Positions 32,781 through 40,893 of a stretch of 64,000 nt of DNA are shown piece by piece (the first letter of the stretch is position 1; every line of letters starts with the position of its first letter). The translations under genes and the position numbers were made by a program. Location of the stretch: assembly GCA_024234875.1 (NCBI GenBank), contig JACKNM010000005.1, forward strand, positions 1 to 64,000, in the 5' to 3' direction. This stretch comes from Ectothiorhodospiraceae bacterium. GTDB taxonomy: Bacteria > Pseudomonadota > Gammaproteobacteria > HK1. Under the pieces are notes generated by a model, which was given only the letters and a program-made list of their open reading frames with translations, was not told the DNA's origin and did no database searches.

Positions 32781-32809
32781 ATGCTAACGGGGTCGGGGCG
32801 GGCTGTCAC
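32781..32809 (-). promoter_or_regulatory. Sigma-70-type promoter of the thiamine-precursor operon
   Basis: On the minus strand -35 GTGACA (32804-32809) and -10 TAGCAT (32781-32786) are separated by exactly 17 bases. The predicted start of transcription is about 32775, where the TPP aptamer begins. Confidence 0.62.
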
Positions 32810-33067
32810 GGCCGACGGCGTGCGGGGGAATCGCGCTCGCTGCCACGCCCGCGACGGCGGCGGGTCACCCCCGCCGGTCTGATGCCGGTCATTGCATCCG
32901 TCGTTCCTCTTTACACCGTCCGGTGCGGCGGTCATCCTTCCGGGCTGCCCATCGGCATCGGGGCAGGAGGCGCCTCACGGCGCGGCGGCCGCGCGGCGGG
33001 GCTCGTCCGCGCTCGCCCCCGATGCCCGGCCACCCCGGAACACGTTGCCAGCTTGGAGACCCTGACC
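32787..33067. other. Divergent intergenic region, 280 bases
   Basis: Lies between the TPP-controlled operon and the unknown gene at 33068. The left end holds the operon's promoter. The rest is G+C-rich with one more A+T-rich patch near 32885-32920, the most likely place for the promoter of the rightward gene, though no clear boxes appear. No credible coding start is seen. Confidence 0.5.
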
Positions 33068-34438
33068 ATGCTCGATCTGATGAAAATCGCACGCACCGAG
33101 GCCGACGGCGGTGATCTGCTCGGGCTGCTGGGCGGGCTCTACCAGTCGACCGACGTCCGCCCGACCGGCTATCCGGACGCCGTGGTCTGGCAGGGTGGTC
33201 ACCACGACGGGAAGGTCAACCCGGTCGCCCACTCCCTGACCGACGCCTTCGCGCTGCTCGGCACCATCGCCGCGGTGGACATCCTCGGCCTGCCGTTCTA
33301 CGCGGTGCCGATGTGGTCGCAGTATCGCCACGACAAGAAGCTCGCGCCGCTCGCATGGTTCGGCAACATGCCGTGCACCTCGATCAAGTGGTCGACCGCC
33401 GGCGACGCCTACGTCAACGACGGCAAGGGCGGCAAGGTCGTGGTGATGGGCAAGTCCGGCAACGCCCCGTTGCGCACCCAGGCGGGCGTGTACTGCAACG
33501 TCCGCCCCTACGGGCCGATCACCGTCGTGCGTTGCATGCCCTGCCTGCCGTACTCGCAGGACCGCAAGGTGTTCAACGTGTCCGCCGACAAGGGCATCGT
33601 GCACTCGGAGATGAACACCCCCGGCGTGCAGATGGCCTACGCCAATCGGCTGTTCCTGAAGATGGTCCACGAGAGCGGCAAGCTCGGTCGGGTGGCGATG
33701 AAGCCGACGCAGGCGATGGAGGACGGCATCAACGCCGGGCTGCACTCCTGGCTGCTCAAGGGCACCAAGTTCGAGGTCGGGCGCAAGTACGCGGTCGACG
33801 CCTACGACGAGCACAAGGAGGCGGTGGACCGCATCGTCAAGCTGCTTCCGGCCGACTTCAAGGCCGGGATGGAGAGCTGGGGCGGGCGCATCGAGCAGCA
33901 CATCTCCGACACCAACTACGGCCTGCTGCTGTGGGATCTGATCGACAAGCGCGACTGCATCGTGCTCGCGACCGATCTCGACGGCGATCGCCTGACCGAT
34001 CTGCTCGCCGACGTCTCCGATCCGCTGCGTCACTTCGGTCAGCTGGTGCTCGACCACGTCGGCTCCGATCGGAAGATGAGCGACCTGTGGGAGCCGATGG
34101 GCTACACCACCGGTAACGGCCGCGACATGACCTCGGTGATGCACCGCATGTCGGGCCCGCCGATCCACGAGCAGACGCTCGGCTCGGCCGACGCGATGCT
34201 GTTGCGCCTGCTCGACGGCGACGAGTCGATGGGGGGCACGAAGAAGCCCTACGACCCGCGCATCCACTTCGTGCTGATCCGCGACGCCTATCTCGACGCG
34301 AACCCCGGCAACGCGGCCCTGCGCAAGTTCCTGGACGACGCGCTGGCTACCTTCGACGCGATCTACGGCGGCGAGCGCCCCGGGTTCCTCGAGGGTTACG
34401 CGGCGCTGAAGAAGGCGGTCAAGCCCTGGGGGGCCTGA
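33068..34438 (+). CDS. Conserved-looking soluble protein of unknown family
   Basis: A 456-residue protein that I cannot place. No signal peptide or membrane helix; composition is Lys-, Asp- and Gly-rich compared with neighbours, suggesting a well-expressed cytoplasmic protein. Distinct segments: WQGGHHDGKVNPVAHSLTDAF near residue 40, MWSQYRHDKK near 79, GNAPLRTQAGVYCNVRPYGPITVVRCMPCLPYSQDRK near 132-163 with a CxxC, and WEPMGYTTGNGRDMTSVMHRMSGPP near 346. Dense Gly/His/Asp motifs look enzymatic. It lies 24 bases before an ADP-forming acyl-CoA synthetase gene, so it may work on a CoA-linked acid or its precursor. GGAGA lies ten bases before the ATG. Confidence 0.7.
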   Translation: MLDLMKIARTEADGGDLLGLLGGLYQSTDVRPTGYPDAVVWQGGHHDGKVNPVAHSLTDAFALLGTIAAVDILGLPFYAVPMWSQYRHDKKLAPLAWFGNMPCTSIKWSTAGDAYVNDGKGGKVVVMGKSGNAPLRTQAGVYCNVRPYGPITVVRCMPCLPYSQDRKVFNVSADKGIVHSEMNTPGVQMAYANRLFLKMVHESGKLGRVAMKPTQAMEDGINAGLHSWLLKGTKFEVGRKYAVDAYDEHKEAVDRIVKLLPADFKAGMESWGGRIEQHISDTNYGLLLWDLIDKRDCIVLATDLDGDRLTDLLADVSDPLRHFGQLVLDHVGSDRKMSDLWEPMGYTTGNGRDMTSVMHRMSGPPIHEQTLGSADAMLLRLLDGDESMGGTKKPYDPRIHFVLIRDAYLDANPGNAALRKFLDDALATFDAIYGGERPGFLEGYAALKKAVKPWGA

Positions 34439-34461
34439 GCGCCTCGGCGGAGCGTCGGACC

Positions 34462-36555
34462 ATGAGCGCGCTCGCCGACGCGCTGCTGCGCCCGCGCGCG
34501 GTGGCGCTGGTCGGCGCGTCCGGCGACCCGCGCAAGAACACCGGCCGGCCGCAGCGTTACCTCGCCCGCCACGGCTACGCCGGAAGGGTGCTGCCGGTCA
34601 ATCCGGGACGCGACGAGGTCCAGGGCCTCGTCGCCTACCCCAGTGTGGCGGCCCTTCCCGGGCCGGTGGACCACGCCCTGGTGATGGTCCCGCGCGACCA
34701 GGTCGAGGGCGTGGTGCGCGAATGCGCCGAGGTCGGTATCGGCGTCGCCTCGATCTACACCGACGGCTTCGGCGATGCCGGCCCCGAGGGGCGCGAGCGC
34801 GAGGCGCGCCTGGTGGCGCTCGCGGCCTCGCTCGGGGTGCGCCTGCTCGGGCCGAACAGCATGGGCCTGATCAACGTCCACACCGGCCTCGCGCTCTCGG
34901 TGAACGCCGCCCTCGACGCCGAGCGCCTGGTTCCCGGCGGCACCAGCCTCATCTCGCAGAGCGGCACCGTGCTCGGCACGGTGCTCTCGCGCGGCCAGGC
35001 GCGCGGCTTCGGGTTCTCGAAGCTGGTCTCGGTCGGCAACGAGGCCGACATCGGGGTCGGCGAGATGGTCGACCTGCTGGTCGACGACCACGAGACCACC
35101 TGCATCGTGATGTTCCTGGAGGGCATCAGGAGTCCGCAACGGCTCGCCGCCGCCGCGCGACGGGCGCACGCCGCGGGCAAGCCGGTGGTGGTCTACAAGC
35201 TCGGTCACTCCGAGGTCGGGCAGGTTCTCGCGCGCTCGCACTCGGGGGCCATCACCGGTGGTGCGGCGAGCGCGTCGGCGTTCTTCCGCGCCCACGGCAT
35301 CGTCGAGGTCACGACGCTCGAGGCGCTGATCGAGATCCCACCGCTGCTCACCGGGCAGCGACCGCCGGCCGGCCGCCGGGTCTCGGTGGTGACCACCACC
35401 GGCGGCGGCGCGGCGGCGGTCGTCGATCGGCTCGGGGCGGACGACGTCGAGCTGGTGCCGGCGCCGCCTGCGCTCGCGGCCCATCTCGAGACGCTCGGGG
35501 TGCCGTCCGGCAAGGGGCCGCTGGTGGACCTGACGATGGCCGGGACGCGGCCGGGCGTCTACGGTGCGGCGCTCGCCGGCCTCATGACCGACGCGCCGTG
35601 CGACGCCATCGTCGCGGTGGTCGGCTCGTCGGGCCAGTTCCATCCGGAGGTCGCGGTCGAGCCGATTCGCATCGTCGCGCGCTCGAAGCCGCTGGCGGTG
35701 TTCATCGCGCCGCAGGCCGACGCCTCGCTCGCGCTGCTCGCGGCGGCCGGGATCGCGGGATTTCGCACCCCCGAGTCGTGCGCCGATGCGGTTCGCGCCT
35801 ATCTCGACTGGCGCGCGCCGGTCGGTCGCGCGCCCGAGCGACCGCTCGATACCCCGGCCCTGACCGAGGTGCTCGCCGGGGCCGAGGGCCCGACGCTCTC
35901 GGAGGCGGCGTCCGGGCGTCTCTTCGACCTCCTCTGTGTGCCGCGCCCGCGCTCGGTGGTGCTCGCGCCGGGGCAGGTCCCGCCCGGCGACCTCGATTAC
36001 CCGGTGGTGGTCAAGGTCCTGAGCGCCGACGTCGCCCACAAGACCGAGGTGGGCGGGGTCGTGCTCGGGGTGCCGGATGCGGCGGCGCTGGCCGACGCTC
36101 GCCAGCGCATTCACCGCTCGGTGCAAGCCGCGTTGCCCGACGCACGCATCGAGGGCTGCGTGGTGCAGCCCATGTGCCGCGGACTGGCCGAGGCCATCGT
36201 CGGCTATCGCCACGATCCGGAGGTCGGGCCCCTGGTCACCCTCGGCGTCGGTGGCGTGCTGGCCGAGGTCTACCGCGACGCCGCGGTGCGGGTGGCGCCG
36301 GTCGACCGCGCCGAGGCGCGCGCGATGATCGAGGAGGTGCGGGGTCTCGCGCCGATCCGGGGTTATCGCGGGCTACCGCGCGGGGATCTCGACGCGCTGG
36401 CCGACGCGGTGGCCGCGGTGTCGGCCCTCGCCGTCCTCGACGGCCAGCCGGTGGCGGAAGCGGAGATCAACCCGTTGCTGGTGATGCCGGAGGGGGAAGG
36501 CGTGATCGCCCTCGACGCGCTGGTGGTGGGGCGTCGAGCGGACTCAACCGCGTAG
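34462..36555 (+). CDS. ADP-forming acyl-CoA synthetase (acetate-CoA ligase family, fused subunits)
   Basis: A 697-residue enzyme that forms acyl-CoA from an acid, CoA and ATP with release of ADP, going through a phosphohistidine. Order of domains: CoA-binding Rossmann fold (ALVGASGDPRKNTGR; about 1-130), succinyl-CoA-synthetase-like ligase domains with LLGPNSMGLIN and SHSGAITGG (130-460), and a C-terminal ATP-grasp (about 475-695) with YPVVVKVLSADVAHKTEVGGV and EAEINPLLV. No acetyltransferase domain is fused, unlike protein acetylase Pat. GGAG stands nine bases before the ATG. The TAG stop is provided by an intergenic repeat. Likely co-transcribed with the unknown gene before it. Confidence 0.9.
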   Translation: MSALADALLRPRAVALVGASGDPRKNTGRPQRYLARHGYAGRVLPVNPGRDEVQGLVAYPSVAALPGPVDHALVMVPRDQVEGVVRECAEVGIGVASIYTDGFGDAGPEGREREARLVALAASLGVRLLGPNSMGLINVHTGLALSVNAALDAERLVPGGTSLISQSGTVLGTVLSRGQARGFGFSKLVSVGNEADIGVGEMVDLLVDDHETTCIVMFLEGIRSPQRLAAAARRAHAAGKPVVVYKLGHSEVGQVLARSHSGAITGGAASASAFFRAHGIVEVTTLEALIEIPPLLTGQRPPAGRRVSVVTTTGGGAAAVVDRLGADDVELVPAPPALAAHLETLGVPSGKGPLVDLTMAGTRPGVYGAALAGLMTDAPCDAIVAVVGSSGQFHPEVAVEPIRIVARSKPLAVFIAPQADASLALLAAAGIAGFRTPESCADAVRAYLDWRAPVGRAPERPLDTPALTEVLAGAEGPTLSEAASGRLFDLLCVPRPRSVVLAPGQVPPGDLDYPVVVKVLSADVAHKTEVGGVVLGVPDAAALADARQRIHRSVQAALPDARIEGCVVQPMCRGLAEAIVGYRHDPEVGPLVTLGVGGVLAEVYRDAAVRVAPVDRAEARAMIEEVRGLAPIRGYRGLPRGDLDALADAVAAVSALAVLDGQPVAEAEINPLLVMPEGEGVIALDALVVGRRADSTA

Positions 36556-36664
36556 TCCGGATGGCGCGAAGCGGTGTCCCGCGCCGGCCGAAGGGCGTAA
36601 TCCGGGATTTCTCGACGTTTTCGTCGCGAGTGCCGATCCTGGATTGCGCTTCGCTCCATCCAGG
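36553..36664. repeat. Two inverted copies of a palindromic repeat that supply stop codons
   Basis: Between the convergent acyl-CoA synthetase and speE genes, both strands begin with a related unit: plus TAGTCCGGATGGCGCGAAGC from 36553 and minus TAGCCTGGATGGAGCGAAGC from 36667. In each case the TAG is the gene's stop codon. The right-hand unit folds into a hairpin (36638-36664, CCTGGAT with ATCCAGG and an inner GCG-CTT-CGC). Units of this TAGCCCGGATGG type are known as dispersed repeats in several gammaproteobacteria. Confidence 0.65.
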
Positions 36665-37504
36665 CTACGGAAACCGTCGCGGTAGGGCGAACGCGGCGCG
36701 GTGGACCTCAGGGGTCCAGTAACGCGTGGTGATGCCGGCGGCGCGGTAGCGGGTCTCCAGGACGTCCTCGGGCACCGCGCGTTGCGCGGCATCGCAAGCG
36801 CCCCAGCCGAGGGCCATCGCGCCGCCGCAATAGGTCGGCACCGGGACCAGGTAGCAGGTGGCGTCGGCAAACGCCGAGGCGAGGCGGGCGTGAGCGCGCC
36901 GAACGGTGTCGGCGTCGACGAACGGCATCCCGTGCTGCGCCACCAGTATCCCGCCGTCGCTCAGCAAGCGCGCGCAGTCGCGATAGAACGCTTCCGTGAA
37001 CAGCACCGATCCCGGACCCTCGGGCAGCGGGTCGGTGGAGTCCACGATCATCACGTCGTAGCGCTCGGCGGTCCGCGCGACGTGGTCGACCGCGTCGGCG
37101 ATGTGCAACTCGGTGCGCGGATCGTCGAAGGCACCGGCGCTGAGACCCGGCATGTGAGCCCGGCACGCCGCGACCACCGCCGCGTCGATCTCGACCATGG
37201 TCGCCCGCTCCACCGGGTGACGCAGCACCTCGCGCAGTGCGCCGCCGTCGCCGCCACCGACGATCAACACGCGGCGTGCCGCGCCGTGGGCCAGCATCGG
37301 CACGTGGACCAGCATCTCGTGGTAGATGTGCTCGTCGCGCTCGGTGGTCTGGATCACGTCGTCGAGGAGCAGCGCGCGACCGAACCGCTCGGTCTCGACC
37401 ACCGTGATCGACTGATGGGGCGAGCGGGCGCGGTGGACGGTCGCGCTCACCGCCAGCTCGAGGCGCATGCCGTCGGCCGGGCGCTCGCCCAGCCAGGTGG
37501 TCAC
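36665..37504 (-). CDS. speE: Spermidine synthase (polyamine aminopropyltransferase)
   Basis: A 279-residue aminopropyltransferase that makes spermidine from putrescine and decarboxylated S-adenosylmethionine. Marks: the N-terminal beta domain QSITVVETERFGRALLLDDVIQTTERDEHIYHEMLVHVP, the GGGDGGALREVLRH motif, MVEIDAAVV and VDSTDPLPEG with the key Asp, and TYCGGAMALGWG near the end. The GTG start at 37504 overlaps the TGA of speD (GTGA), so the two steps are coupled. The last residues and the TAG come from a repeat unit. Confidence 0.94.
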   Translation of the reverse strand: MTTWLGERPADGMRLELAVSATVHRARSPHQSITVVETERFGRALLLDDVIQTTERDEHIYHEMLVHVPMLAHGAARRVLIVGGGDGGALREVLRHPVERATMVEIDAAVVAACRAHMPGLSAGAFDDPRTELHIADAVDHVARTAERYDVMIVDSTDPLPEGPGSVLFTEAFYRDCARLLSDGGILVAQHGMPFVDADTVRRAHARLASAFADATCYLVPVPTYCGGAMALGWGACDAAQRAVPEDVLETRYRAAGITTRYWTPEVHRAAFALPRRFP

Positions 37505-37980
37505 TCGTCGACCCGTCCGCGCAGGTGCTCGCCGACCTCGACCCGCTCGGGCCGGAAGGCCCGCTCGAGCACCGGAATCGCGGCGCGCGGGTCGGCGTCG
37601 CCACACATGAAGACGTCGAGCGCCGCGTAGTCCCGCTCGGGCCAGGTGTGGATGCTGATGTGCGACTCGGCCAGCACCGCGACGCCGGACACCCCACCGT
37701 TCGGCGTGAAGTGGTGCAGGTGAATGTGCAGCAATGTCGCCCCGGCGGCCTCGACCGCCCGACGCAGCGCGTGGTCGATGTGCTCGATCTCGTCGAGGCG
37801 CATCGCGCCGAAGAGGTCGATGATGAGGTGAGTCCCGGCGCAGACGACCCCGTCGCGCTCGACGAAGTGATCCTTGGTGTCGCCGTCGGCGCCGTGGATG
37901 TGAACGGATTCGGTCGTGACGAGCTCGTGCAACGTCGCCGAACCGACCATCTCCAACTCCTGGGTGGAGAAGTGTCGCAT
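37501..37980 (-). CDS. speD: S-adenosylmethionine decarboxylase proenzyme
   Basis: A 159-residue pyruvoyl-dependent decarboxylase of the short bacterial/archaeal type. The proenzyme cleaves itself between Glu105 and Ser106 in VLAESHISIHTWPE, turning the serine into the pyruvoyl cofactor; His111 and Cys126 (DVFMCGD) are the expected processing and catalytic residues. The N-terminal extension of about 40 residues before the usual start (THLIIDLFG) matches the somewhat longer proteobacterial form. GGAAGGGGG lies near the ATG. It feeds decarboxylated SAM to SpeE. A hairpin 24 bases upstream lies in the probable leader. Confidence 0.94.
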   Translation of the reverse strand: MRHFSTQELEMVGSATLHELVTTESVHIHGADGDTKDHFVERDGVVCAGTHLIIDLFGAMRLDEIEHIDHALRRAVEAAGATLLHIHLHHFTPNGGVSGVAVLAESHISIHTWPERDYAALDVFMCGDADPRAAIPVLERAFRPERVEVGEHLRGRVDE

Positions 37981-38003
37981 GGGCGTCCCCCTTCCGGCCT
38001 GAT

Positions 38004-38025
38004 GACGACCCCCGTTCGGGTCGTC
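38004..38025 (-). promoter_or_regulatory. Leader hairpin upstream of speD
   Basis: Perfect 8-bp stem (GACGACCC with GGGTCGTC) and a 6-base loop, 24 bases before the speD ATG and next to its ribosome site. It may affect translation; the rest of the 278-base gap (37981-38258) holds no credible gene and must contain the speD promoter. Confidence 0.4.
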
Positions 38026-38220
38026 CGCGCGTCCGCATGCGGTGGGCTTGCACGCGGCGTCGCCCTGCGCGGCTCCGCGGCCGACCGAGTCGGACTCGCG
38101 CCGTGGAGGTGACCATGCCCGTGCCGGCTCCGCCGAGGCGACGAGGCCGGTGCGTTGCGATGGTCACGCAGGGAAGCCGGCGATTCTGCGCGAAGGGGGC
38201 GGCTCGCGCAAGGCAAGCGC

Positions 38221-38245
38221 GGGCGGCGGCGACGCGCCGCCGCCC
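38221..38245 (-). terminator. Strong hairpin downstream of the OmpR-type regulator
   Basis: Perfect 11-bp stem (GGGCGGCGGCG with CGCCGCCGCCC) with an ACG loop, starting 14 bases after the stop of the regulator gene on the minus strand. No T run, but the position fits a terminator. Confidence 0.5.
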
Positions 38246-38258
38246 TGCGGTGGGTTGC

Positions 38259-38978
38259 TCAGCCGCCCTGCGGTGAGAAGAGGTATCCCGCACCGCGCAC
38301 GGTCTTGATGACCTGTGGCTTGGTCGGGTCCAGCTCGACCTTCTTGCGCAGGCGAGAGATGCGGATGTCGATGCTGCGGTCGAACGGCTCCCAGTCACGG
38401 TTGTGCGCGAGGTCGAGGAGCTGGTCGCGTGACAGCACGCGGTTCGGATGCTCGGCGAACGCCTTGAGCATGTCGAACTCCATCGCGGTCACCGGGATCT
38501 CCTCGCCGTCCGCGGCGAAGAGCTTGTGCGCGTCGAGGTCCAGACGGCATCGCCCGAACGACACCACGGTGGTCGCCGGCGCGGTGGTCTCCGGTCCACC
38601 CGCGCCGCTGGCGCGGGCGCGCCGGAGCACGGCCTTGATGCGCGCCAGCAGCTCGCGCAGGTCGACCGGCTTGGCGAGGTAGTCGTCGGCACCCATCTCC
38701 AGCCCGATGATGCGATCCACGGTCGCGCCGGAGGCGGTGAGCATCACGATGCCGATCCGGGTGTGCTCGCGGAGATAGCGCGCGATCGACAGGCCGTCCT
38801 CGCCCGGCATGGTGATGTCGAGCACCGCGAGGTCCGGCGGATCCTCGCTCACCACCGCGCGCAACGCCTGACCGCTCTCGGCGCAGGTGACCCGCAGCCC
38901 GTTCAGCTCCAGGTACTCCTGGAGCATGTCCCGGATCTCGACCTCGTCGTCGACTACCACGATGTGTGGTCGTTCCAC
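38259..38978 (-). CDS. OmpR-family response regulator (no kinase beside it)
   Basis: A 239-residue two-component regulator. Receiver domain 1-120: acidic pair Asp10-Asp11, phospho-acceptor Asp54 (AVLDITMPGEDG), Thr81 and Lys103 (LAKPVD). Winged-helix output domain from about 145, with VTAMEFDMLKAFAEHPNRVLSRDQLLDLAH and RLRKKVELDPTKPQVIKTVRGAGYLF. GTG 38978 is chosen because AGGAG lies eight bases upstream and the family starts there; longer versions add disordered sequence overlapping the next gene. No histidine kinase is in the neighbourhood, so the partner must be elsewhere. Confidence 0.9.
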   Translation of the reverse strand: MERPHIVVVDDEVEIRDMLQEYLELNGLRVTCAESGQALRAVVSEDPPDLAVLDITMPGEDGLSIARYLREHTRIGIVMLTASGATVDRIIGLEMGADDYLAKPVDLRELLARIKAVLRRARASGAGGPETTAPATTVVSFGRCRLDLDAHKLFAADGEEIPVTAMEFDMLKAFAEHPNRVLSRDQLLDLAHNRDWEPFDRSIDIRISRLRKKVELDPTKPQVIKTVRGAGYLFSPQGG

Positions 38979-39091
38979 CGCGCGACTCCTCGGTGCGTGA
39001 GCCCGGAGCGGCACGCCCCCGGGGTAGGGACGATTCTCCCCCGGCATCACGCCGGGTCGGGTCGCGGTTGTCAACCGTGCCGCGAGGACGT

Positions 39092-39364
39092 TCATCGCTG
39101 GTCCTCGCGCGGATCGAGGCCCGGCTGCTCGAGCAGCCGGCGCGCGACCCCCCGGAGTTGGCCTCGGGTGAGACCGATGTCGCGCAGCGTGCGATCGTCG
39201 AGCGCGTCGAGCGCGGCCAGCGCGCGCCGCTCGGCCCGCCGCCGCTGGCGACGCCGAGCGTGCGCGGCGAGACCCTGTCCGAGCCGCGTGGTCGCGGTCT
39301 GCAGCATGCCGGCCAGCGTCTGGACCGCGCTGGTGGTGACGGTGTCCGTGGTGGCTGTGTGCAT
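39092..39364 (-). CDS. DUF1127 small basic protein
   Basis: A 90-residue Arg-rich protein with the DUF1127 (YjiS-like) motif at its C-terminal end, ALDDRTLRDIGLTRGQL. Such small proteins are common in proteobacteria; in some species they take part in RNA turnover or phosphate and stress responses. The N-terminal 30 residues are Thr-rich and unlike the family. It lies upstream of the OmpR-type regulator on the same strand but 113 bases away, so co-transcription is uncertain. Confidence 0.8.
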   Translation of the reverse strand: MHTATTDTVTTSAVQTLAGMLQTATTRLGQGLAAHARRRQRRRAERRALAALDALDDRTLRDIGLTRGQLRGVARRLLEQPGLDPREDQR

Positions 39365-39493
39365 CGTCTTGCTCCTCGTCTGGCGGTGCCCGACCGCACC
39401 TCGACGATGCACACTGTGGTCGATTCGGATTTCGCGGCGATTTCGCCTCGGGACTCGAAACGTATCCTTCGTTTCAGCCGCCGTCAGCCGCCG

Positions 39494-40861
39494 TCAGCCG
39501 GCGGCGCGGGCCGCCGGGTCGGCGCCAGTGGCGAGCGCGGCCATGTCCGACACGGTCTCGAGCGTCTGTAGCCGGGCGAGCAGGCGGCGGGCACGCGCCT
39601 CGCCGAGCACCGGGAACGCCAGCTCCTCGAACTTGTCCACCAGCTCGGCGTCGGTGAGCGGGGCGTCGGGGTCGCCCTTTCGCGTCGGAGCGTGGTGCGA
39701 GAGGCGGCTGCCGTCGGTGCGCAAGACCTCCACCCGCGCCGAGCGCCGGCCCGGAAATGCCGCCTGCGCCTCGTCGTCGACCGTGACCGTGATCTTGCGC
39801 GCGAGTCGGCGCAGCACCGGGTCGGCGATCCGCTCCGGCGTGAAGGCGTCGAGGCGAACTCGTCCGTGGACCAGCGCGGTGGCGGCGCAGAAGGGAAGGC
39901 TGAACTTCGCCTGGTATGCGGTCTCGGGCTCCGCGTCGCCGGTGATCTCGACCGCCTTCTGGTAGCTGCCGACATGGATGCGCTCGACGTCCTCGGCGCG
40001 CAGACCGTGCGCCTCGCGCAAGGCGATGAGCGCGTCGAGGGCGGCGAAGGTGTGACCACAACAGCCATGGTTCTTGACCGTCATGCGCGCGATGTTCCAG
40101 CGCTCGCCGAGGTCGGCGAGCGCGGCCTCCCAGTCCACCTCGCCGGCCATCGCGCGACCGAAACCGCGCGGCCCCTCGAGCATCTCGCGCGCGCCGGTCA
40201 GCCCCTCGCGCGCCCCGAGTGCGCACAGCACCCCGGCCTCGGCCGCGCGACCGGCGTGCATCGGCTTGCTCATCGCGTCGGAGCGAAATGCCTGCTGCAG
40301 CGCCGCCGCCATGGTGGCGACGCTCGCCAGCGCGTGGCCGGTACGTGCGCCGTCGAGCCCCAATGCGACCGACGCGGCGGCCGCGGCGCCGAAGCTGCCG
40401 ACGGTGCCGGTGGTGTGCCAGAACTCGTAGTGTGCCGGCGACACCGCGGCCCCGATTCGGGTCGACACCTCGTAGCCGGCCACGATCGCGGTGAGGAACC
40501 GCAGCGGTGCGATGCGCGCGCTCTCGGCCACTGCCAGTGCGGCCGGAATCACCGCGACGCCGGGGTGGTACACCGCCCAGCGGAAGATGTCGTCGAACTC
40601 GACGGTGTGCGCCGCGGCGCCGTTGATCAGGGCGGCGGCGCGCATGGTGGCGGGGGTCGCGTCCGGCAGCAGGCGCGCGCCGCCGTGCCCGAGCTCCTCG
40701 GCCAGCGCCCGGCGCAGCACGGTCGCCGGCTCGACGACGCTGCCCGGCAGGGTCGCGGCGTACCAGTCGATCAGCGCCCGCCTGGCCGCGCGCAGCGCCT
40801 CCGCGGGGAGCGGTCGCGCGGCCAGGTCCTCGCACCAGTGCCCAAGTCGGTCGGTCAGCAT
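39494..40861 (-). CDS. MmgE/PrpD family protein (2-methylcitrate dehydratase-like)
   Basis: A 455-residue protein of the MmgE/PrpD family, which includes 2-methylcitrate dehydratase, cis-aconitate decarboxylase and other enzymes. Marks: N-terminal ALIDWYAATLPGS, INGAAAHTVEFDD, YHPGVAVIPAALAVAE, EFWHTTGTVGSFGAAAAA, KPMHAGRAAEAG, KNHGCCGHTF and AYQAKFSLPFCAA. No citrate synthase or PrpF/AcnD gene lies nearby, so it is not evidently part of the methylcitrate cycle. GAGGAG stands nine bases before the ATG at 40861. It is read after the amidohydrolase at 40894, 32 bases apart, probably as an operon. Confidence 0.87.
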   Translation of the reverse strand: MLTDRLGHWCEDLAARPLPAEALRAARRALIDWYAATLPGSVVEPATVLRRALAEELGHGGARLLPDATPATMRAAALINGAAAHTVEFDDIFRWAVYHPGVAVIPAALAVAESARIAPLRFLTAIVAGYEVSTRIGAAVSPAHYEFWHTTGTVGSFGAAAAASVALGLDGARTGHALASVATMAAALQQAFRSDAMSKPMHAGRAAEAGVLCALGAREGLTGAREMLEGPRGFGRAMAGEVDWEAALADLGERWNIARMTVKNHGCCGHTFAALDALIALREAHGLRAEDVERIHVGSYQKAVEITGDAEPETAYQAKFSLPFCAATALVHGRVRLDAFTPERIADPVLRRLARKITVTVDDEAQAAFPGRRSARVEVLRTDGSRLSHHAPTRKGDPDAPLTDAELVDKFEELAFPVLGEARARRLLARLQTLETVSDMAALATGADPAARAAG

Positions 40862-40893
40862 CGCAGTGCGCTCCTCTGTGGCCACGACCCGGC

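Noticed and set aside
39494..40861. MmgE/PrpD protein considered as prpD of a methylcitrate cycle
   Set aside because: No prpB, prpC, acnD or prpF lies in the neighbourhood; the family has many other members.
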